The notes under the pieces are model-generated. The model was not told where the DNA came from and ran no database searches. It worked only from the letters and a program-made list of their open reading frames with translations. The position numbers were made by a program, and so were the translations under genes. This document shows positions 1 to 8,195 of a DNA stretch of 36,193 nucleotides, in pieces. The stretch comes from Paraclostridium ghonii. GTDB lineage: Bacteria; Bacillota; Clostridia; Peptostreptococcales; Peptostreptococcaceae. Positions within the stretch are counted from its first letter, which is position 1, and the number at the start of each line of letters is the position of its first letter. The stretch is taken from contig NZ_JAKEDR010000010.1 of NCBI RefSeq assembly GCF_023653455.1, forward strand, positions 1 through 36,193, given 5' to 3'.

Positions 1-590
1 ATATATATGTGTCCATTTTCACATTTTATTTCTTTAAATAAATTTTCATAATAAAATTTATCTCTAACCACATAGCCATTGGATTTTGATAAAAAATAAT
101 TATAAATGAAAATCATCTCATCTATATGATTTTCATTTACCTTTTCAAAGTCTCCATTTATCTTAAATTGCTTCAGCCCATCTATATTTATTTTATACTC
201 TAGCTGATCATAGCAATGTTCATATCCATATTTTTTATATAATCTATAATCTATCGGCATAAGTAAAGATACTATTTGTCCTTTTTTATAAATTTCATTT
301 AGCGAAAAATCTATCATATCTTTCATATATCCTTTACCTCTAGCATTCGGATATGTAGATACCCCTACTACATAAGATATATCATAAATTTTATCATTTA
401 ATTTTATTTCATATTGGTTTAGTTGAAGTGATGATTTAAAATCATCACCTTCTTCAACAATTATAGTATTTTCTGGTTTGTACTTATTATTAAAATAATA
501 TTCGACGAATGATTCTTCATCTCCAAAACAATAATTCCAAATATCTTTTAATTTATCTAAATCTTCACCCTTAGCATATCTTATATTCAT
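1..590 (-). CDS. Eis-like GNAT N-acetyltransferase, partial
   Basis: The reading frame starts with ATG at 590 and runs off the left edge of the window, so only about 196 N-terminal residues are present. The translation begins MNIRYAKGEDLDKLKDIW. It carries an acetyl-CoA binding loop of GNAT type, GVSTYPNARGKGYMKDMI, around residues 82-99, followed by a second-half strand with KKYGYEHCYD. This layout, a GNAT core followed by a second, degenerate acetyltransferase half, is that of the Eis family, whose members acetylate amines, including aminoglycosides in some species. The substrate here is unknown. The ATG lies one base after the stop of the upstream DUF2156 gene, and the GGAGG of its ribosome-binding site is inside that gene's last codons, so the two are probably translated together. 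Confidence 0.72.
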   Translation of the reverse strand, partial: MNIRYAKGEDLDKLKDIWNYCFGDEESFVEYYFNNKYKPENTIIVEEGDDFKSSLQLNQYEIKLNDKIYDISYVVGVSTYPNARGKGYMKDMIDFSLNEIYKKGQIVSLLMPIDYRLYKKYGYEHCYDQLEYKINIDGLKQFKINGDFEKVNENHIDEMIFIYNYFLSKSNGYVVRDKFYYENLFKEIKCENGHIY

Positions 591-591
591 T

Positions 592-1497
592 TTATGCCTC
601 CATAACTGTATACTTTTCTACAAATTTACATGGATGGTATGAAAGCTTAGCTTTTCTAAGCCCTTCAATTCCTAAATCTTCTTCTCTATTTACAAACTCA
701 ACACTTTCAAATTCATGAACTAAAAATTGTTGATTTATATACTGATATAATCCTCTAATTTCTGGGTTAGCTTTTTCAATATGAATAAGTGCCATATCGT
801 CATTTATATATTCACCTATAGTAAATGACTCTAACTTATTATCTATATATACCCCAGCTACTTTTACTTCTTCTTCTAATACTTCATAATTGTCAAATAT
901 CTTTTTTATCCCTATAAATTCATCATCAATTCCATCATCTGTATCTCCATGTTCTTCCTTATTGTTAGCCCATTCTCTTAAAAGCTCTATGCAATCATCA
1001 AACTCTTTTTTCCCTAATTTTTTATATTCATATCTTCCTTCATATTCTTTTAAGAAATAGTTTAAATGATTTCTTTTCTTTTGATTTTTTCTTCCCTTTA
1101 ATGTTCTTAAGCTTTCGCCATCATATACATAATCAAAGTAATCTCTTTCTTCTATATATTTAAATTTTCCTGGATAATCTTTTTGTAACAATTCCACAAC
1201 TTCTTTTGTTACAGCTCTTAAGTAAATTTGATGATCCTCATGTTTAAAATAATCAATCATAAACTTTAACGCTTCATGGATTTTATCTTTTTTTGCTAAT
1301 GGAAGTACAGAGAATCTATCTCCTTCATATTCCCCAACAATTATAGCAAAATCATCATTTACATAATAACTAGTTTTATACACATGCCTCCACATATATA
1401 AAGTAGTAAAACAGTATTCACATGCTTCATAATCTACATGATGAAAGAATGGTTTCAATTCTTCATATGCATTTATATCAATTTCTTTAAAAATCAT
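592..1497 (-). CDS. DUF2156 (phosphatidylglycerol lysyltransferase C-terminal-like) protein
   Basis: This 301-aa protein starts MIFKEIDINAYEELKPFF and resembles the DUF2156/LPG_synthase_C family, which is built from two GNAT folds. Features include the aromatic-rich segment YCFTTLYMWRH (about residues 29-39), the basic GRKNQKKRNHLNYFLKEY region (about 135-152), and the end YHPCKFVEKYTV. In the best-known relative, MprF, this domain moves an aminoacyl group from tRNA to a lipid. Free-standing 300-aa forms such as this one have no transmembrane part and their acceptor is generally unknown. The ribosome-binding site AAAGGAG lies before the ATG. The gene heads a two-gene unit with the Eis-like acetyltransferase. 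Family assignment is fairly sure; biochemical role is not. Confidence 0.75.
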   Translation of the reverse strand: MIFKEIDINAYEELKPFFHHVDYEACEYCFTTLYMWRHVYKTSYYVNDDFAIIVGEYEGDRFSVLPLAKKDKIHEALKFMIDYFKHEDHQIYLRAVTKEVVELLQKDYPGKFKYIEERDYFDYVYDGESLRTLKGRKNQKKRNHLNYFLKEYEGRYEYKKLGKKEFDDCIELLREWANNKEEHGDTDDGIDDEFIGIKKIFDNYEVLEEEVKVAGVYIDNKLESFTIGEYINDDMALIHIEKANPEIRGLYQYINQQFLVHEFESVEFVNREEDLGIEGLRKAKLSYHPCKFVEKYTVMEA

Positions 1498-1531
1498 AAA
1501 TAACGCTCCTTTTGATGCTTTTATATATTAA

Positions 1532-1560
1532 TTTATATCTCCAATTTTTTTTTATTTGAA
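1532..1560 (-). promoter_or_regulatory. candidate promoter for the DUF2156-Eis unit
   Basis: On the minus strand a -35-like TTCAAA (1555-1560) and a -10-like TATAAA (1532-1537) are 17 bases apart, about 35 bp upstream of the DUF2156 start. The sequence is AT-rich, so chance matches are likely. Confidence 0.4.
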
Positions 1561-1659
1561 TTAATTTATAAGTTGAAGTCTAAAATAATAAATAATATTT
1601 TTATTTATTAATATTATCTTTGTTTATTCAATATAAACTGGTAATGATTGGAGTATATA

Positions 1660-2487
1660 ATGAAAAGACTCATATGTTTAACATTTATTATAATAACACT
1701 TTTAGTTGGTTGTGGCAAAAAAACGCCACTATCAGTACATGTAATAGATGTAGGTCAAGGTGATAGTATCTTAATTCAAACTCCAAATAAAACTAACATA
1801 TTAGTTGATGGAGGCGATGAAGATAGTTCTCTTATTATAAAAAATTTTCTTAAATCTAAAAAAGTAAAAAATATAGATTTAGTCATAGCAACGCACCCAG
1901 ATACTGACCATATAGGAAGTTTAGATGCTATTATTAATAAGTTTGATATTTCTAAAGTTTATCTACCAAACAAAGAAACAACTAGTGATGCATACTACAA
2001 TCTAATTAAATCTTGTACTAAGAAAAATGTTCATCCTCAATTTCTTGAAAAAGGAAATATCATCAACTTAGACAACAATATAAAATTAACTGTCTTAAAT
2101 CCTTCTTATACCCATTTGGATAACAATTCAAACTCAATAGTATTCAAGTTAGATTATGATAAAAAATCTTTTTTATTTACAGGTGACTGTACTTTAGAAA
2201 ATGAACAAGAAATTTTAAACAGCTTTAATTTAAACCATATAGATTTTTTAAAAGTTGCACATCATGGAAGTAAAAATTCTTCTAGTGAAAATTTCATAAA
2301 TACACTCTCTCCACATGTTGCAGTGGTATCTTGCGGGTATGATAATGAATACGGACATCCTCATAAAGAAACATTACTTAATTTTTCTAAAACAAATACA
2401 AAAGTCTACAGAACGGATAAACAAGGTCATTTATCATTTTTTAGCGATGGAAACACCATAACCACCTCATCCCCCCCAAAAGAGTAA
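1660..2487 (+). CDS. lipoprotein with ComEC/Rec2-type metallo-beta-lactamase domain
   Basis: The protein is 275 aa when started at ATG 1660, which has GGAG seven bases upstream; a longer frame from TTG 1648 is possible but would swallow that ribosome-binding site. The N-terminus is a lipoprotein signal: basic MKR, a hydrophobic run, and a lipobox LLVGC with Cys18. The rest is a metallo-beta-lactamase fold: HVIDVGQGDSIL, the metal motif HPDTDH (79-84), TGDCT, the second metal segment HHGSKNSS, and GHPH near the end. The closest well-known fold is the C-terminal domain of the competence channel ComEC. In ComEC this domain is thought to degrade the non-transported DNA strand; a free surface-bound version may be a nuclease or phosphodiesterase, which is inference. 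A comEA gene lies 8 kb away. Confidence 0.8.
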   Translation: MKRLICLTFIIITLLVGCGKKTPLSVHVIDVGQGDSILIQTPNKTNILVDGGDEDSSLIIKNFLKSKKVKNIDLVIATHPDTDHIGSLDAIINKFDISKVYLPNKETTSDAYYNLIKSCTKKNVHPQFLEKGNIINLDNNIKLTVLNPSYTHLDNNSNSIVFKLDYDKKSFLFTGDCTLENEQEILNSFNLNHIDFLKVAHHGSKNSSSENFINTLSPHVAVVSCGYDNEYGHPHKETLLNFSKTNTKVYRTDKQGHLSFFSDGNTITTSSPPKE

Positions 2488-2493
2488 ATTAAC

Positions 2494-2622
2494 AAAAAAA
2501 GTGATTGAGACTTAGCGAAGTGTTAATTAGTAATTTAATATACATTTACAGGCTATGTTTTAAAGACTGTATGTATATAAATTACTCATTAACATGTAGC
2601 ACTAGCCAAAATCACTTTTTTT
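2494..2622 (+). terminator. long hairpin, two-way terminator between convergent genes (hairpin E)
   Basis: An imperfect inverted repeat fills the gap between two converging genes. The outer arms are an A-tract plus GTGATT (2494-2506) and AATCAC plus a T-tract (2610-2622). The inner arms are 2522-2545 and 2571-2593, nearly complementary over 23 bp. Between outer and inner stems is an internal loop with GCGAA on the left (2515-2519) and TAGCAC on the right (2597-2602). The same loop recurs in the hairpins at 19086-19184 and 33369-33491. The A/T tracts at both ends suit termination in both directions, but the hairpin is far longer than a terminator needs to be. Confidence 0.65.
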
Positions 2623-2629
2623 ACTTAGT

Positions 2630-3334
2630 TTACTTTATTAAATCATTTATTACTACAGAAGCTATCGTAAGCCCTCCAACTGAAGGTACAAATGATATAC
2701 TTCCTGGAGTTATTTTCTTTCCGTTCATAATTTTTTCTTTTAACTCTACAGGCTGTTCTGTTGAATATACAACCTTTAATTTTTTTATCTTTCTATCTCT
2801 TAACTCTTTTCTCATGACTTTGGCTAATGGACACATTTGAGTCTTATATATATCTGTAACCACTATTTTTGTAGGATCCAACTTATTTCCCATTCCCATA
2901 GAACTTATTATATTTAAGTTCTTTTTTGTACAACTCTCTATTAAATGAATTTTCGAAGTAACCATATCAATAGCATCTACTACGTAATCATAATTTTCGC
3001 ATAAAATTTCTTCACTATTTTGTGCTGTATATTTTGCTCTTATTGCTTTTATATCTATATCTGGGTTTATATCTAATATTCTTTCTTTCATAACTTCAAC
3101 TTTATATTTACCTACAGTTGAATGCAATGCTGGTATTTGCCTATTTATATTAGTTATGTCTACATCATCAAAATCTACTATAGTCATCTTGCCTACTCCA
3201 GCCCTAGCTATAGCCTCAGCAGCAAAACTACCTACCCCCCCAACTCCAAATACTATTACATTTGTATTTTGAAGCTTTTCAAGCCCTTCATTTCCAATTA
3301 TAAGTCCTGTTCTCATTTTAAAGTTTTTGTTCAT
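2630..3334 (-). CDS. tcdA: tRNA threonylcarbamoyladenosine dehydratase
   Basis: This 234-aa ThiF/E1-superfamily protein carries the nucleotide-binding loop GVGGVGSFAAEAIARAG (30-46), the acidic strand end IVDFDDVDITNINRQ, and the segment VDAIDMVTSKI. These match TcdA (CsdL/YgdL), which uses ATP to close t6A at position 37 of ANN-decoding tRNAs into cyclic ct6A. It lacks the C-terminal tail of the E. coli protein (about 268 aa) but is within the range of Firmicutes homologues. The start ATG has an AGGAG about ten bases upstream. ThiF or MoeB are the main alternatives, but there is no thiamine or molybdopterin gene nearby and the length and motifs suit TcdA. A weak TTGATA/TATACA pair lies upstream. 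Confidence 0.85.
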   Translation of the reverse strand: MNKNFKMRTGLIIGNEGLEKLQNTNVIVFGVGGVGSFAAEAIARAGVGKMTIVDFDDVDITNINRQIPALHSTVGKYKVEVMKERILDINPDIDIKAIRAKYTAQNSEEILCENYDYVVDAIDMVTSKIHLIESCTKKNLNIISSMGMGNKLDPTKIVVTDIYKTQMCPLAKVMRKELRDRKIKKLKVVYSTEQPVELKEKIMNGKKITPGSISFVPSVGGLTIASVVINDLIK

Positions 3335-3406
3335 GCTTTAAATATCTCCTTGTTTAATTTTTATGTATAAGAATATAATTTAATATCAATTTTATAAATA
3401 TGGGTG

Positions 3407-3568
3407 ATGTTTAGAAAAAAATTAATACTCTTTTTATTTTATATACTACTAGTAAATATATTAGTTTCACTGGTTTTATTACTTAATGTACGTTCTTCTA
3501 AAAATAATATACATTCAGATATTATAAAATTCCCATCTAATAAAGATTATTATAATTCAATCAGCTAA
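3407..3568 (+). CDS. possible 53-aa membrane peptide
   Basis: In the 384-bp gap between tcdA and selC there is an ATG-to-TAA frame of 53 codons. It predicts a basic start (MFRKK), one long hydrophobic segment at about residues 6-28, and a short polar tail ending NKDYYNSIS. That is the shape of a single-pass small membrane protein. Against it, the purine-rich GGGTG directly abuts the ATG with no spacing, so there is no normal ribosome-binding site, and hydrophobic frames arise easily in AT-rich DNA. I do not recognise it. The remainder of the gap holds only the selC terminator. Confidence 0.3.
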   Translation: MFRKKLILFLFYILLVNILVSLVLLLNVRSSKNNIHSDIIKFPSNKDYYNSIS

Positions 3569-3676
3569 ATTTTAAAATAACTAATAAAGAAGATTTTATA
3601 AGATATATAGATTATATGCAACTTGATTTTTACAACGACTTCATCATTCATTTAATCTTATAATTTTTCTAGGCAT

Positions 3677-3708
3677 AAAAAAAGAACTTCCGAAGAAGTT
3701 CTTTTTTT
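3677..3708 (-). terminator. selC terminator
   Basis: Perfect hairpin AGAACTTC-cgaa-type with arms GAACTTC/GAAGTTC, an A-tract on the left and a T-tract on the right. It lies just past the 3' end of the tRNA-Sec gene on the minus strand and could also stop plus-strand transcripts. Confidence 0.8.
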
Positions 3709-3716
3709 ATTTTAAT

Positions 3717-3813
3717 TGGCGGGAGTGCGTGGGAATCGAACCCACCCAAGAAGCTCTTAACTCCTCATACTAGTTTTGAAGACTAGAGGGCACACCAGCA
3801 CCCATCCACCCCC
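3717..3813 (-). tRNA. selC: tRNA-Sec (anticodon UCA)
   Basis: Read on the minus strand, the gene begins GGGGGTGG and ends GCACTCCC-G-CCA, with CCA encoded at 3719-3717. The anticodon arm is CTAGT-CTTCAAA-ACTAG, giving anticodon UCA, which reads UGA. It has a long variable arm (AGGAG/CTTCT) and a T arm GTGGG-TTCGATT-CCCAC. The length of 97 nt, the long extra arm and the extended acceptor stem are typical of bacterial tRNA-Sec. This tRNA is charged with serine, converted to selenocysteine by SelA, and delivered by SelB. The last acceptor pair appears as G-G, so the stem is effectively seven pairs plus a mismatch. The selD-selA-selB genes 6 kb away supply the rest of the pathway. Confidence 0.93.
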
Positions 3814-3842
3814 ATATGGGATGTCCTCTCACTTACAAACTT

Positions 3843-3871
3843 ATATTACCATATATTTTTTTTTGATGCAA
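3843..3871 (-). promoter_or_regulatory. selC promoter
   Basis: Minus-strand TTGCAT (3866-3871) and TAATAT (3843-3848) are separated by 17 bases, with the tRNA 5' end about 30 bases downstream. This suggests that selC has its own promoter. Confidence 0.6.
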
Positions 3872-3956
3872 CTTTTTTTAGCAAACATTTTCATATTTTT
3901 ACAATTTTCTGTATAATTTAACTTTATTTTTTATAAATTTTAACTTTTTTAACCTT

Positions 3957-3991
3957 AAAAAATTAAATCCTTTCAAAATTTTAAAAGGATT
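3957..3991 (-). terminator. ung terminator
   Basis: Arms AATCCTTT (3966-3973) and AAAGGATT (3984-3991) form a hairpin followed, on the minus strand, by a T-tract (3957-3962). It lies downstream of ung and before selC, separating their transcripts. Confidence 0.65.
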
Positions 3992-4019
3992 CAATTTTTA
4001 TTATATATATTTTTTTAAT

Positions 4020-4694
4020 TTATATATTCGGTATTTGCCAGTCTATAATTTCTTTACCTAAACTAGTTAACATATCATTAACTTTTGAAAATGGCTTTGA
4101 TCCAAAGAATCCTCTACTAGCTGATAATGGACTTGGATGAGCAGATTCTATTATATAATGTTTATTAGTATCTATTAATTTCTTTTTACTTCTAGCATTA
4201 TTACCCCATAAAACAAATATTACAGGATCTTGTCTTAAATTTAGTGTTTCTATTATATGATCCGTAAATATTTCCCAACCTTTTCCCTTATGAGAATTCG
4301 CTTCATGAGCTCTAACTGTAAGTGCTGTATTTAATAATAATATCCCTTGCTTTGTCCAAGGAACTAAGTATCCATTATTAGGTATAAAACATTCAAACTC
4401 TGATTTTAATTCTTTATACATATTTAATAAAGATGGTGGTGTTTTTACTCCAGGCTTTACTGAAAATGCAAGTCCATGAGCTTGATTTTCTCCGTGGTAA
4501 GGGTCTTGTCCTAGAATTAGTACTTTAGTATCTTTATACGATGTATATTTTAATGCATTAAATATATCATACATATCAGGATATATAACATTGTTTTTGT
4601 ATTCCTCTTTTAAAAATTCTCTTAATTTTAAATAATATGGCTTTTCAAACTCACCTTTTAATATTTCATCCCAATCATTTCCTATACTAACCAT
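4020..4694 (-). CDS. ung: uracil-DNA glycosylase (family 1)
   Basis: The 224-aa protein has the two signatures of family-1 UDG: the water-activating loop GQDPYHG (62-68, catalytic Asp64) and the minor-groove intercalation loop HPSPLS (186-191, catalytic His186). It removes uracil from DNA after cytosine deamination or dUMP incorporation and starts base-excision repair in the cytoplasm. The length is standard. The ATG is preceded by AGGTG at normal spacing. It follows the NusG-II gene by only 14 bp and is probably cotranscribed with it, although the functions do not obviously connect. Confidence 0.96.
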   Translation of the reverse strand: MVSIGNDWDEILKGEFEKPYYLKLREFLKEEYKNNVIYPDMYDIFNALKYTSYKDTKVLILGQDPYHGENQAHGLAFSVKPGVKTPPSLLNMYKELKSEFECFIPNNGYLVPWTKQGILLLNTALTVRAHEANSHKGKGWEIFTDHIIETLNLRQDPVIFVLWGNNARSKKKLIDTNKHYIIESAHPSPLSASRGFFGSKPFSKVNDMLTSLGKEIIDWQIPNI

Positions 4695-4708
4695 TTTTTC
4701 ACCTACTT

Positions 4709-5074
4709 TTAATTTGCTATTGTGTCTATATCATTTTTTTCATTACTCATTATTTTTATACTTACTTTATTAGGTATACATACTATATTCTTATTAGATT
4801 TATCTATAAATCCAGTTTTCACACATACTTTATCTGGGCATGACGCATCTATAACCTCAACACCTCTATCATGAATTTTTATCTTATTAAACCCACTATC
4901 TGTCTTTATAATTATCTCTTCTGTATCATCAATAGAAACTTCTTTATATACTTTATTATCTAAATATATAATGATTTTTTCACCTTCATCTAGACCTTTT
5001 AAAAAATTAAACCCCATCCACATACCTATTATAATTAAAATTGATAACAAAAGAAAAAAGTCGTTTTTCTTCAT
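4709..5074 (-). CDS. membrane-anchored NusG domain II protein
   Basis: I start this at ATG 5074 ([16 protein letters not shown]), which has a strong GGAGGGG upstream; the longer frame to 5137 would overlap the divergent apbE start. The 121-aa product has one N-terminal membrane helix (about 5-24) and then a small beta domain of the NusG-II type with the pair of cysteines in [12 protein letters not shown]. Such proteins are common in Firmicutes beside apbE and FMN-binding or transport genes, and are presumed to act outside the membrane; their exact role is not known. Here apbE is divergent, its start 61 bp away, which supports a link to extracytoplasmic flavin chemistry by context only. Confidence 0.75.
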   Translation of the reverse strand: MKKNDFFLLLSILIIIGMWMGFNFLKGLDEGEKIIIYLDNKVYKEVSIDDTEEIIIKTDSGFNKIKIHDRGVEVIDASCPDKVCVKTGFIDKSNKNIVCIPNKVSIKIMSNEKNDIDTIAN

Positions 5075-5135
5075 TTTTCCCCTCCAAGCATTTATAATAT
5101 AATTAAATATATCATAAATATAAAGGGGAAACATC

Positions 5136-6182
5136 ATGAAAAATAAAAAACTTATATTTTATATAGCAATTTTAGTAATTTTAGCTATATTTTCATCGTT
5201 TATTTTCAAAAAAAAAATAAATACATATTCTAAAACTATGTACTACCTAGGTACTGTTAATGAGGTTACATTGTATACTAAATCTAACGAAAAAAAAGCT
5301 AACGAAATATTATCTAATTGTGAAAGTATAGTAAAGGATATAGATAATAAAATGAACCCATCTACATTATCTAGTGATATCTATAAGATAAATGAAAATG
5401 CTGGTAAATCCTATACTAAAGTATCTCAAGATACATTTAACGTTATAAAAACAGCTCTTCACTTTTCAGATTTATCAAATGGTCACTTTGATATTTCAGT
5501 AGGTTCATTAGTTCAACTATGGAATATTGGAAATGAAAAAGCAAGAGTACCTGATCAAACTGAAATAGATTCAGTTTTATCTACAATAAATTATAAAGAT
5601 ATAATTTTAGATGAAAAGAATACTAGCATAATGTTAAAAAATAAGGGAACAAAGATAGACTTAGGGGGTATAGCTAAAGGATATGCAGCTGATAAAGTTG
5701 TAAAATACTTAGAAGATCAAAAATTCGAAGGTGCTATAGTAAATTTAGGGGGAAACATATACACACTTGGAACAAAAGATGGTAAAAACAAATTCAATAT
5801 AGGAGTTCAAGATCCAACTAAACCTAGAGGAAATGCTATAGGAAGCATAAATACAACAAACAACTCAGTAGTTACTTCAGGAATTTATGAAAGATATATA
5901 GAAAAAGACGGTAAAATTTTTCATCATATATTAAGCCCTAAAACCGGTTATCCTGTTGAAAATGAACTTAGTAGTGTAACTATACTTGCAAATAATTCAA
6001 TGAATTGCGATGCCTTATCTACAACAGCTTTTTCACTTGGAACTAAAGAAGGTCTTAAATTAATAGAATCCTTACCAAATACAGAAGCAATTTTTATAAC
6101 AAAGGATAAAGAAATATATTTAACACCTGGAATTAAAAATTCATTCCATCTTAAAGACTCCTCCTTCACCATCAAAAACTAA
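5136..6182 (+). CDS. apbE: FAD:protein FMN transferase
   Basis: The 348-aa protein opens with one membrane helix (about 6-24) and continues as an ApbE domain. Visible signatures are KMNPSTLSSDI, HFDISVGSLVQLW, the DLGGIAKGYAADKV segment, GGNIYTLG, VVTSGIYERY, and HHILSPKTGYPV followed by NCDALSTTAFSLG, which forms the Mg2+/FAD site. ApbE cleaves FAD and attaches FMN to threonine or serine in target proteins such as RnfG/RnfD or other FMN-binding domain proteins. The anchor places the enzyme on the outer face of the membrane. No obvious target gene is in this window. The ribosome-binding site AAAGGGG precedes the ATG. Confidence 0.93.
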   Translation: MKNKKLIFYIAILVILAIFSSFIFKKKINTYSKTMYYLGTVNEVTLYTKSNEKKANEILSNCESIVKDIDNKMNPSTLSSDIYKINENAGKSYTKVSQDTFNVIKTALHFSDLSNGHFDISVGSLVQLWNIGNEKARVPDQTEIDSVLSTINYKDIILDEKNTSIMLKNKGTKIDLGGIAKGYAADKVVKYLEDQKFEGAIVNLGGNIYTLGTKDGKNKFNIGVQDPTKPRGNAIGSINTTNNSVVTSGIYERYIEKDGKIFHHILSPKTGYPVENELSSVTILANNSMNCDALSTTAFSLGTKEGLKLIESLPNTEAIFITKDKEIYLTPGIKNSFHLKDSSFTIKN

Positions 6183-6310
6183 AAAAAGTAAGTATTGATT
6201 AAAAGTTAGATATATGGTTGCTTCCGAAACACTTAAAGACCTCTCTTTTTAGGTCTTTGTGTGAAGGAAGTAACCATATATCTAACAAACTCATCAATAC
6301 TTACTTTTTT
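6182..6310 (+). repeat. long hairpin with conserved core (hairpin A), between convergent apbE and selB
   Basis: The outer stem is a perfect 18-bp repeat (6182-6199 with 6293-6310) whose ends are A and T tracts. Then come an internal loop TAAAA / AAACTC, a second stem of 15 bp (6205-6219 with 6272-6286), CTTCC/GGAAG, a symmetric GAA/GAA loop (6226-6228, 6263-6265), ACAC/GTGT, an unpaired TT (6233-6234), and a tip stem AAAGACCT/AGGTCTTT. The blocks AAACACTT (6227-6234) and GTGTGAAGGAA (6259-6269) recur exactly in hairpins B and C. The position suits a two-way terminator, but the conserved core needs another explanation. Confidence 0.8.
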
Positions 6311-8193
6311 TAAAATAATACTCTTTTATTTTCGATTCTCTTTGTTACCTTATTTCTATCAAAGTCTTCAAGAATTATCATACAATTTTTTCTACTTGAG
6401 TTGACTAAATCTCTATAGTCTCCTAGAGTTATTTCTTTATGCTCTTCTAAATACCTTAGAAGTATTTCTTTAGCCTCATTATATACCTTAGAAGACATTA
6501 TATAACTATCCTCAAGTCTTACAACAGTATTTCCTATTAAAGACTCCAATACTTCTTCGTATTCTTTTTTATTCTCAGTTATATCTTCAATATTATAAAT
6601 ATTGTTAAGCCCAGCATTTTTTAATATTTTTTCTATATCATTTTTTATTTTTGTTTGTTTTTCATTAAATACAACATTAAATTTCTTTAAAGAAACTAAG
6701 TTTCCATCAACCTTTATAATCTCATCGTCTATAAATAAATCTAATAAAACATCAAAATCTCTTGTTTTAAATTTACTTTCAACTTTAGATCTTACTTCTT
6801 CTTTTAACATACCCTCTCTTAATCTAAATTTCTTATGATATGCTTGTAACTCACTTTCTGCTTTTTCTTTCAGTGTATTGTACTGATTTTTATGCATGTA
6901 CATATTATTTATGCATATAGCTTTACCGTGACTAACAAGCTTTTCTAATGCTTTTTTAATATTTTCTTCACTCTCTCCACTATAACTCATAATTTCTTTT
7001 ATATTTGGATAGTTTCTAGAGTTATTTTTTAAGTAAGCTTCTAATATGTCTGAAAGCTCTCCTTTTTCTTTTATCTTAAGGGCCTCTATAACATTAGTGT
7101 CAAACCTCTTGTGTTTTCTAGGATTAGTATCTATAACAATACCTCCACCTATAGTTTCCATAGGAGAATATCTTCTTACAACAAATTTATCTCCTTTTTT
7201 GGCAACTATACTTTCTTCAAGCCTAAGCTGAACCAGCCCACTTTCTCCCGGATTTATTTCTTCTATTTCTAATGGTACTGCTCTACAAAGTATTTCTCTA
7301 GTACCATGATAAAGTCTTAATCTATCCCAGTGTTTAAGCCCAATAGCTGTATGCTTAACAATACTTAATTTAACGTCTAACATCATAGCTTCTTCTAGTG
7401 AATGTGATGAAGCTAGTACATCTCCTCTATTGATTTCTTCAACTTTTACATTAGATATATTTATAGCTGTTCTTTGTCCGGCATAAGCAGTTTCAACACT
7501 TTCTCCATGAACTTGTATACTTCTTATCTTTGTTTTAAGTTCCTTTGGATATATAACTAAATCATCATCTATACTTATTTTTCCTTCTATTAAAGTTCCC
7601 GTTACAACTGTTCCAAATCCTTTTATAGAAAATACTCTGTCTATGTTAAGTCTTGCTGGCGCTTCTAGATTTTTATCTTCTATTTCATCCGTCATTTTAT
7701 CAATTTTATTTATAAGCTCATCTAATCCTTTTTTAGATATAGAATCAACCTCTATTATTTCTGCATCTTCTAAGAATGTTCCCATAACTTTTTCTTTTAT
7801 ATCTTCTTTTACTAATTCTCTAAAGTCTTCATCCACAGTATCACTTTTAGTTAAAACAATCATACCTTTTTTTATATTTAAAAATGTTAAAATGTCCATA
7901 TGTTCTACAGTTTGAGGCATAACCCCTTCATCTGCTGCAACAACTAATAAAACCATATCAAGACCTGATGCACCAGCTAACATATTTTTTATAAATTTTT
8001 CATGCCCTGGGACATCTACAATACCAGCTCTTTTATTACTTGGCAAATCAAAGTAGGTAAATCCTAAATTTATAGATATACCTCTTTTCTTTTCTTCAGC
8101 TAGTGTATCTGTTTCCCTTCCTGTAAGTGCTTTTATAAGAGTTGTTTTACCATGGTCTATATGTCCAGCTGTTCCTATTATTACGTTTTTCAT
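6310..8193 (-). CDS. selB: selenocysteine-specific elongation factor SelB
   Basis: This 627-aa GTPase replaces EF-Tu for Sec-tRNA. The GTPase domain shows AGHIDHGKT (9-17), [17 protein letters not shown] and the TKSD base-recognition motif; two beta-barrel domains follow, and the C-terminal third is the set of winged-helix repeats that bind the SECIS hairpin in mRNA (for instance [15 protein letters not shown] and the end [20 protein letters not shown]). Length and domain order match bacterial SelB. Its ribosome-binding site AGGAGG overlaps the end of selA, whose stop is two bases upstream of the ATG, so the two are translationally linked. The stop lies on the edge of hairpin A. Confidence 0.97.
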   Translation of the reverse strand: MKNVIIGTAGHIDHGKTTLIKALTGRETDTLAEEKKRGISINLGFTYFDLPSNKRAGIVDVPGHEKFIKNMLAGASGLDMVLLVVAADEGVMPQTVEHMDILTFLNIKKGMIVLTKSDTVDEDFRELVKEDIKEKVMGTFLEDAEIIEVDSISKKGLDELINKIDKMTDEIEDKNLEAPARLNIDRVFSIKGFGTVVTGTLIEGKISIDDDLVIYPKELKTKIRSIQVHGESVETAYAGQRTAINISNVKVEEINRGDVLASSHSLEEAMMLDVKLSIVKHTAIGLKHWDRLRLYHGTREILCRAVPLEIEEINPGESGLVQLRLEESIVAKKGDKFVVRRYSPMETIGGGIVIDTNPRKHKRFDTNVIEALKIKEKGELSDILEAYLKNNSRNYPNIKEIMSYSGESEENIKKALEKLVSHGKAICINNMYMHKNQYNTLKEKAESELQAYHKKFRLREGMLKEEVRSKVESKFKTRDFDVLLDLFIDDEIIKVDGNLVSLKKFNVVFNEKQTKIKNDIEKILKNAGLNNIYNIEDITENKKEYEEVLESLIGNTVVRLEDSYIMSSKVYNEAKEILLRYLEEHKEITLGDYRDLVNSSRKNCMIILEDFDRNKVTKRIENKRVLF

Positions 8194-8195
8194 GT

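Noticed and set aside
2505..2840. 111-aa plus-strand frame
   Set aside because: It runs through hairpin E and antisense to tcdA and has no coding features.
3717..3813. tRNA-Leu or tRNA-Ser because of the long variable arm
   Set aside because: The anticodon loop CTTCAAA gives UCA, which reads UGA, and the total length and extended acceptor/T stems are of Sec type.
6182..6310. Hairpins A, B and C as simple rho-independent terminators
   Set aside because: A could terminate, but B and C lack flanking T-runs and are not between convergent genes, and all three share unpaired core residues that termination would not need.
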